Shown here: piece after piece, positions 58,716 through 64,000 of the stretch
How positions within the stretch are numbered: the stretch's first letter is position 1
Layout of the letters: each line of letters opens with the position of its first letter
Origin: Chelatococcus asaccharovorans
Lineage (GTDB): Bacteria > Pseudomonadota > Alphaproteobacteria > Rhizobiales > Beijerinckiaceae
DNA length: 64,000 nucleotides
Reading direction: 5' to 3'
Assembly (NCBI RefSeq): GCF_003201475.1
Contig: NZ_QJJK01000013.1
Span: 62,001 to 126,000 of the forward strand
The notes under the pieces: generated by a model
The model's input: the letters and a program-made list of their open reading frames with translations, nothing else
What the model was told of the DNA's origin: nothing
Databases searched by the model: none
Position numbers and translations under genes: made by a program

Positions 58716-59365
58716 ATGAACATTCACAAGAATGCCCGTTTGACGCCGCTTGGTCGTGAGCATCTGGTCCGGGCGGTGCTGGGCGGGCGGACGGCGCAGG
58801 CCGCTGCCCAGGCCGCCCCCCTATGCCGCAGGCGTCTGCCTGGCGACGGCGCGCAAATGGATCGCCCGCTATCGCGCGTAGGGCGCGGCCAGTCTGGTCG
58901 ACCGTTCGTCGCGGCCGCACTCCAGCCCCTCGCGGCTCGATCGTGAGGCTGAGGCCGCGATCGAGGCGCTGCGTCGCCGTCGCCTGTCGGGTCCGGTCAT
59001 CGCACGCCAGCTCGGCCGACCGGTCTCGACGGTGTCGAGGTCGAGCGGGTGATGACCGACAAGGGGTCGGCCTACAAGAGCCATGTCTTCCGCGCCGCCC
59101 TGGCGGCCAGGAGCATCAGCCGCAAGCGCACCAGGCCCTACACGCCCCGCACAAACGGAAAGGCAGAACGCTTCATTCAGACATCCTTGCGCGATTGGAT
59201 CTACGCCAGCCCCTTCGAAAGCTCCGATCAGAGGACCGCCGCCATGCCCGCATGGCTCGGCAACGACAACAGCTCAAGACCCCATTCCACCCTCGGCGGA
59301 ATGCCTCCCATCTCAAAACGCGCGGACAACCTCCATAGCAACGACATCCAGGTTTTAGTCGTTCG
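58716..59365 (+). pseudogene. Broken IS481-family transposase
   Basis: The start MNIHKNARLTPLGREHLVRA and later WIARYRA and VDRSSRPHSSPSRLDREAEA are the N-terminal helix-turn-helix part, but with a frameshift near 58815 and a stop near 58880. A deletion near 59035 removes the first catalytic Asp region. The reading resumes with VMTDKGSAYKSHVFRAALAA, RTRPYTPRTNGKAERFIQTS and PHSTLGGMPPISK. It cannot make an active transposase. Its sequence differs from the relic at 30975. Confidence 0.85.
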
Positions 59366-59418
59366 CAGCCGCTCCCGATGTGGGCTCACCCCACAGACCT
59401 TGCTTGCACAGGACGGAC

Positions 59419-60402
59419 TTAGCGGACCACGTCCTCGACGAAGGTGCACAATTCGTCCCCTCTGGAAACCAGTGCCGGTATATGGCGGGACAGGACGTAG
59501 CCGGACGCCTCGAAACGCAGCTCCTCGGGCTTGCGCATTGGAAAATCCGGAAAATGGATCAGGCCTGCGAGTTGACCAGCAGAGACGGATTCACCGAGCT
59601 CGATGCGCGGTTCAAATATCCCGGCTTCATGGGCATGAATGCGATTGTCGGCGCTCTTCCGCACCCAACGTGTCTCGGGTGACGTCTGGGCCGCGGCAGG
59701 GAGGATGCCAACACGGTCCAGAATTCGCCGCACCCCTTCAACGGCAAGTTCGAGCCCCTGGCGTGATAATGTCGCTCCACCTCCGAGTTCCGCCGTCAAA
59801 CATGGGATGCCCCGCCGCATGCACTCGGCCGACAAGGTAAGGCCGCCGCCGCCGCTCTTTCCTTTGCTGACGAAACTGATCGGTGCGCCGAACCATTCGG
59901 CCAGACGCGCAAGTCCTTCCGCCTCCCGCGGGTTGCGTCCTTCCTTGACAAGCGCGCAGGGTATGAAGTCCGCGGATCGCCCACCTGCATGGAGATCGAC
60001 CACGACATCGGCCAGAGGTATCAGAACAGTGCTGACATAGTGCGCGAGTATGCGCGTCGGTCCGCCGAGCGCGTCGCCTGGAAAGGAGCGATTGAGGTTT
60101 CCGCCATCGATGGGGGAGGAACGCGTACCTGCCATGACCGCCGGAAAATTGAGGGCGGGGAGAATGATGATACGACCCGATACCTGCTCCGCTTCGATCT
60201 CGCGGGCGAGATTCATCATGCCGACGATACCTTCATACTCATTGCCATGATTGCCGCCGATCAGCAGCGCCGTCGGCCCCCTGCCGTTCTTTATCGAGAT
60301 CACGGGAATGGGGATATAGCCATAGCCGTTGGTTTCCTGGGAATGGTAGAGACGCAGGAAGCCGTGCTGCTTGCCGTCCTTGTCGTAATCCAAAGATGTC
60401 AT
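59419..60402 (-). CDS. Succinylglutamate desuccinylase/aspartoacylase-family deacylase (DoeB-like)
   Basis: The zinc enzymes of this family remove acyl groups from N-acyl amino acids. The zinc ligands are visible in LLIGGNHGNEYEGIVGMMNL (H and E) and VVVDLHAGGRSADFIPCALV (H), with the substrate motif SPIDGGNLNRSFPGDALGG. The closest known type I recall is DoeB, N-acetyl-diaminobutyrate deacetylase of ectoine breakdown, but no other ectoine gene is seen. Family members start like MTSLDYDKDGKQHGF, which supports the ATG at 60402; a TTG at 60498 would overlap the permease gene. It is the last gene of the PotABCD-like operon, so it probably acts on the imported compound. Confidence 0.87.
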   Translation of the reverse strand: MTSLDYDKDGKQHGFLRLYHSQETNGYGYIPIPVISIKNGRGPTALLIGGNHGNEYEGIVGMMNLAREIEAEQVSGRIIILPALNFPAVMAGTRSSPIDGGNLNRSFPGDALGGPTRILAHYVSTVLIPLADVVVDLHAGGRSADFIPCALVKEGRNPREAEGLARLAEWFGAPISFVSKGKSGGGGLTLSAECMRRGIPCLTAELGGGATLSRQGLELAVEGVRRILDRVGILPAAAQTSPETRWVRKSADNRIHAHEAGIFEPRIELGESVSAGQLAGLIHFPDFPMRKPEELRFEASGYVLSRHIPALVSRGDELCTFVEDVVR

Positions 60403-60484
60403 GATCGGCGTTTCTGGTCCCGACGACCGCTTTCCGCTGTCGTCAGGAGGCGTTGAAGCAGCGTCGTGGACCCCAGTGACGGTT

Positions 60485-62302
60485 TCATTTGGTGCCAAGG
60501 CCGAATCCTCCCTTTCTGCGTATCAATTCCGAAGCCAGGATGACGATGCTCATCGAGACCAGCAGCAACGCGGCGACTGCAGCGAGGCGTGGGCTAACTG
60601 CCAGCAGCGCGTCCTCATACATGAGTTTGGGCAGGGTGGTGACACGGCCACCCGTAACGAAAAGCGCAATCGTCAATTCATCGAAGGAGATGATGAAGGC
60701 GAACATAAACGAGGCGACCATGCCGGAACGGATGACCGGAAACGTCACCCTGTGGAAGGTCTGCATCCGGCTTGCCCCCATCGTCGCGGCCGCATGATCG
60801 AGATTGCGGTCATAGCCCTTGACGACGGCGAGCACAGTCACGACGACATAGGGAATCACGATCACCGTATGACCCAGCACGACGGCAAGTGTGGTGCCGG
60901 CGATGCCGATCCGGGAAAAGAGAAAGAAAAGGCCGACAGCGATGAAGATGTTCGGCACGATCAGCGGTGCGAATACCAACCCGAACAGCGCCGACTTGCC
61001 CCTGAAATTGTCCCGGGCCAACGCGAAGGCACATGGGACAGCGAACAGCATCCCGACACTGGCGGTTATGAGCGCGACGACAAACGACCTCGTTGCGGCG
61101 CCGAGCCACACGGGAGACTCGAAGACCATCTGATACCATTGCAGCGAGAACAGCTTCGGCGGCCAGGTCAGGAACGCCTCCGAGGTAAACGACACCGGCA
61201 CCACGAACAGTGTAGGGAGCGCGATGAAGGCGAAGATCAGGGCGCAGACCAGGTAGAGACCGCCGCGCGAGAAGCCTACACCCCCCCGGCGGGCCGGCAC
61301 CCAGCGCGCGAAGACGGTGATTGCGGCATCGGTGATTTGGGCCAGGCCCCACGTTATTGCCGTCCCGACGCGGCCCGCATAGTTGCGGATCATGGACCCT
61401 TCAGCCGGACTGGCCGTGCGCGCCGCGCCGCCGATGACCGAGAGGCCGAAAACCCGATCGTAGATCATGAAGATCAGCATGAAGGTGATGACCAGAAGAA
61501 CGCCGATGGCGCCCGCGAACTGCCAGTTCAGGACTTCGCGGATCTGGAAGATGATCAGTTGGACGATCATCGTATCCTGCGGCCCACCCAGCAAGGCCGG
61601 GGTGATGAAATAACCGAGTGAGGCGATGAAGACCAGAAGGGCGGCGGACGCGACGCCCGGCATCGTCAAGGGGAAATAGATCCGCCAGAACCGCGTGCCG
61701 CCCTTGGCGCCCATGGTCGCGGCCGCCTTGGTCAGGTTGGGGTCGATCCCCTCCATCACGGCCAGCATGGTCATCACCGCGAGCGGCATGAGCGCATGGG
61801 TCATGCCGATCATAACGCCCGTGAAATTGTAGATCATTTGCACCGGCGCATCTGTGATGCCGAAAGCCGTGAGCACTTGGTTGACGGCGCCCTTGCGGCC
61901 GAGCAGCACGATCCAGGCGAAGGTCCTGACGAGAACGCTCGTCCAGAACGGCATCAGCACGAGAATGATCAGCCAGTTGCGCGTGGACTTGCGGGACGTC
62001 GCCAGCAGATAGGCCACCGGATAGGCCCCGACGATGCAGAACAGCATCGTGAAAAAGGCCACCTTGATGGTCGCCAGCAGCACCTTGCCATAGAGTGGGA
62101 CATCGACCAGCCGCTTATAATGTTCGAGCGACGGACTGCCGTCATTGTCGAAGAAGCTGATGCTCAGCAGCGTGACGACCGGCACGACAAACAGCGCCAG
62201 CAGAAATACGGCGACCGGTAGGGTCTGCCAGCGAAGCCTGTGCGTCCCCGGCCTTGCGGGAGACGGCGCCGTCGTGGCGGCGGCGACATCGGCGCTCGCC
62301 AT
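60485..62302 (-). CDS. Fused PotB-PotC-type ABC permease
   Basis: A 605-residue inner-membrane protein with two permease domains. The first has the EAA loop TKAAATMGAKGGTRFWRIYF and the second DHAAATMGASRMQTFHRVTF. They are joined by a roughly 60-residue linker (SPAEGSMIRNYAGRVGTAIT...). Polyamine-type importers normally have separate PotB and PotC. The ATG at 62302 overlaps the ATPase stop by one base; the frame begins with a GTG at 62305. Confidence 0.92.
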   Translation of the reverse strand: MASADVAAATTAPSPARPGTHRLRWQTLPVAVFLLALFVVPVVTLLSISFFDNDGSPSLEHYKRLVDVPLYGKVLLATIKVAFFTMLFCIVGAYPVAYLLATSRKSTRNWLIILVLMPFWTSVLVRTFAWIVLLGRKGAVNQVLTAFGITDAPVQMIYNFTGVMIGMTHALMPLAVMTMLAVMEGIDPNLTKAAATMGAKGGTRFWRIYFPLTMPGVASAALLVFIASLGYFITPALLGGPQDTMIVQLIIFQIREVLNWQFAGAIGVLLVITFMLIFMIYDRVFGLSVIGGAARTASPAEGSMIRNYAGRVGTAITWGLAQITDAAITVFARWVPARRGGVGFSRGGLYLVCALIFAFIALPTLFVVPVSFTSEAFLTWPPKLFSLQWYQMVFESPVWLGAATRSFVVALITASVGMLFAVPCAFALARDNFRGKSALFGLVFAPLIVPNIFIAVGLFFLFSRIGIAGTTLAVVLGHTVIVIPYVVVTVLAVVKGYDRNLDHAAATMGASRMQTFHRVTFPVIRSGMVASFMFAFIISFDELTIALFVTGGRVTTLPKLMYEDALLAVSPRLAAVAALLLVSMSIVILASELIRRKGGFGLGTK

Positions 62303-63408
62303 CACGCCACCTCCCGCCGATTGTCGGCAAACACCCGACCGACATCGGCGTCCCAGCCGATGGTCAGCAATTCGCCCTTACGCACCCGCTGGCTGACGCT
62401 CGTCAACTGCGAGACCTGCAAGGTCGCACCGTCGCCGACACTTACGAAAACCTTGGTCAGCGCACCGGAAACGACAACATCCGCTACCTCACCGCGGACC
62501 AGATTGTCCTTGATTTCCGTCCCGGAGAGGATCGAAAGCGACTCGGGCCGCGTGAAGTGCACGATACCCGCGCCCTGCTCATACGGTGTCGTCGACGGCG
62601 CGCGCAGGGTGCCGATGCCGGGCAACTCCAGCACCAGGCGATCCGCATCTTCACCGACGATGCGACCGGAGATCAGGTTGGACTCGCCGAGGAAATCCGC
62701 AGCAAACAGCGTCGCGGGCCGGAAGTAGAGTTCATCGGGCGTGCCGATCTGCTCGATCCGGCCGCCATTCATCAGGCAGATGCGGTCGGACATCACCATG
62801 GCTTCTTCCTGATCGTGCGTGACATAGAGGACGGTCGTGGCCAGTTCGTCATGCAACCGCTTGATTTCGAGTTGCAGGTGGTCGCGCAGCTTTTTGTCAA
62901 GCGCACCGAGCGGTTCGTCCATCAGAATGATCGAGGGATTGGCGACGAATGCGCGCGCCAAGGCGATGCGCTGCTGCTGCCCACCAGAAAGCTGGCTGCA
63001 GTAGCGATCACCGACATGTTCCAGCTTGATCATCTCCAACGCACGCCTGATGGCTTGCGGGCGGTTCGCTGCCGGCACTTTCCGCATTTCGAGCGGAAAG
63101 GAGATGTTCTCCCTGACGGTCATATGCGGAAACAGCGCATAGTTCTGGAATACCATGCCGATGTCGCGGCCCGATGCCGGAACATGGGTCGCGTCGCGAC
63201 CATCGATCCAGATCTCGCCGCCATCCGGATCGTTCAGCCCGGCCACGGCCCAAAGCAGCGTGGTCTTGCCCGAGCCGGAAGGGCCGAGCATCGTCAGGAA
63301 CTCGCCATCCACGAGATCGAGATCGACACGATCCAGCGCGGTGGCGCTACCATATCTTTTGGTCAGACCACGAATTGTCAGTTTGTTCTTACATTCGGTC
63401 AACGTCAA
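62302..63408 (-). CDS. ABC importer ATPase, PotA type
   Basis: A 368-residue ATPase with Walker A GPSGSGKTT, Q-loop QNYALFPHMTVRENI, signature LSGGQQQRIALARAF, Walker B IILMDEPLGALDKK and a TOBE domain from about 280. The start is a TTG at 63408 with GGCGGG upstream, an unusual choice; a later start would cut the first strand. It lies after the binding-protein gene. Confidence 0.9.
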   Translation of the reverse strand: MTLTECKNKLTIRGLTKRYGSATALDRVDLDLVDGEFLTMLGPSGSGKTTLLWAVAGLNDPDGGEIWIDGRDATHVPASGRDIGMVFQNYALFPHMTVRENISFPLEMRKVPAANRPQAIRRALEMIKLEHVGDRYCSQLSGGQQQRIALARAFVANPSIILMDEPLGALDKKLRDHLQLEIKRLHDELATTVLYVTHDQEEAMVMSDRICLMNGGRIEQIGTPDELYFRPATLFAADFLGESNLISGRIVGEDADRLVLELPGIGTLRAPSTTPYEQGAGIVHFTRPESLSILSGTEIKDNLVRGEVADVVVSGALTKVFVSVGDGATLQVSQLTSVSQRVRKGELLTIGWDADVGRVFADNRREVA

Positions 63409-63480
63409 AATCCCGCCGGGTCATGCACTCCACCGATAGCGGCCAATTTCGCGATCGGCATCCGTGGCGAAGGAGCATAG

Positions 63481-64000
63481 TTATCCGAGCAGCCAGGTCT
63501 CGAAGCGCTCCTGCGCCTTGGCGCTGCTGGCGCCCCACCACGCGGCATCCATGACGAACATGTCGGCAAAGTGTTTCGGATGGGTGGGCAGTATGTCGGC
63601 AAGCTTCGGCTCTATAAGGTCGAAGGACTTTGGATTACAGGGACCGCTCGTCGAATACTTAACGAACTCTGCCTGGTTTTCTGCCGCCGAGGCGAATTCG
63701 ATGAACTCGCGCATCAGCTCCACATTCGGCCCGCCCTTGAGGATGGCGAAACCGGCGAAGGAGAACATCGCGTCCTTCCAGACGATCTTGACCGGCGCAC
63801 CGTCATCGATGGCCACTTGGGCGCGACCGTTCCAAGTAATCAGGCAATCGACCTCACCCGTTTTCAGCATCTGCGAGGTCTGCGCCCCGCCGGTCCACCA
63901 CACGGCGACGTCCTTCTTGATCCTGTCGAGGCTCCGGAAAGCGCGGTCCAGATCAAGCGGATAGAGTGCATTCTTTGCGACGCCATCGGCAAGAAGCGCC
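63481..64000 (-). CDS. Substrate-binding protein, PotD/PotF type (partial, cut by window end)
   Basis: The frame runs past the right edge; 173 C-terminal residues are visible. LLADGVAKNALYPLDLDRAF, DRIKKDVAVWWTGGAQTSQM, VDCLITWNGRAQVAIDDGAP and FAGFAILKGGPNVELMREFI are the C-terminal lobe of spermidine/putrescine-type receptors. It is the first visible gene of the operon SBP-ATPase-permease-deacylase. Ligand could be a polyamine or an N-acylated amino compound. Confidence 0.9.
   Translation of the reverse strand, partial: ALLADGVAKNALYPLDLDRAFRSLDRIKKDVAVWWTGGAQTSQMLKTGEVDCLITWNGRAQVAIDDGAPVKIVWKDAMFSFAGFAILKGGPNVELMREFIEFASAAENQAEFVKYSTSGPCNPKSFDLIEPKLADILPTHPKHFADMFVMDAAWWGASSAKAQERFETWLLG

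Noticed and set aside
60401-63480. Plus-strand frames opposite the Pot-type genes
   Set aside because: Antisense to permease and ATPase genes with intact motifs; no recognisable product.

Overview
The window is GC-rich, densely coded DNA of an alphaproteobacterium, most likely of the order Hyphomicrobiales (Rhizobiales). The evidence is gene content (many ABC and TRAP uptake systems, BA14K-like and HPP proteins, NAD-formate dehydrogenase, DXR-like/homoserine-dehydrogenase-like oxidoreductase) and an intergenic repeat at 38735-38837 of a type I know as abundant in Rhizobiales. I could not run searches, so the genus is not assigned. I saw no rRNA, tRNA, CRISPR or intact transposase.

Region by region. 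(1) 17-11326: a SorC-type regulator (+) and a converging minus-strand operon coding for an AfuABC-like ABC importer, a divergent phosphopentomutase, a DXR-like/SAF oxidoreductase and the E1alpha, E1beta and E2 parts of an acetoin/pyruvate-dehydrogenase-type complex. Matching ~36-bp dyads lie upstream of the regulator and of the operon. I read this as a sugar-phosphate catabolic system and consider it the most interesting metabolic locus here. (2) 11574-15624: SMP-30 lactonase with a sugar ABC importer that lacks its ATPase. (3) 15957-17558: FAD aromatic-type monooxygenase. (4) 17609-22322: NikABCDE/CntABCDF-like importer with fused ATPases. (5) 22807-27468: LysR regulator, NAD-formate dehydrogenase, HPP membrane protein and OxlT-like antiporter.

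(6) 27.9-38.5 kb is an accessory zone: lower GC in places, small orphan genes, a 536-residue multidomain protein of unknown role, decayed IS481, luciferase-like monooxygenase and hydantoinase fragments, a TPP enzyme with a GntR regulator, a tautomerase and a LysR regulator. It carries three copies of a ~170-bp two-hairpin repeat whose stems show compensatory base changes. (7) 39050-44322: Tat-exported arylsulfatase, its radical-SAM maturase and an AraC regulator. (8) 44.4-44.9 kb: relics of a VapC-like toxin and a tyrosine integrase.

(9) 45219-58633: a large catabolic locus around an IclR regulator: branched-chain-type ABC importer (with a LivM-LivG fusion), FAD-linked 2-hydroxyacid oxidase, DhaK and DhaL, then divergently a DapA-family lyase, an N-terminally shortened FAH-family hydrolase and a DctPQM TRAP transporter. 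It looks like uptake and breakdown of a sugar acid or similar polyhydroxy acid. (10) 58716-59365: broken IS481 transposase. (11) 59419-64000: a PotABCD-like importer with fused PotB-PotC and a DoeB/AstE-like deacylase, cut by the window end.

Overall, the genes form self-contained modules of importer, enzymes and local regulator, typical of an accessory replicon or chromosomal catabolic region of a soil or plant-associated bacterium.
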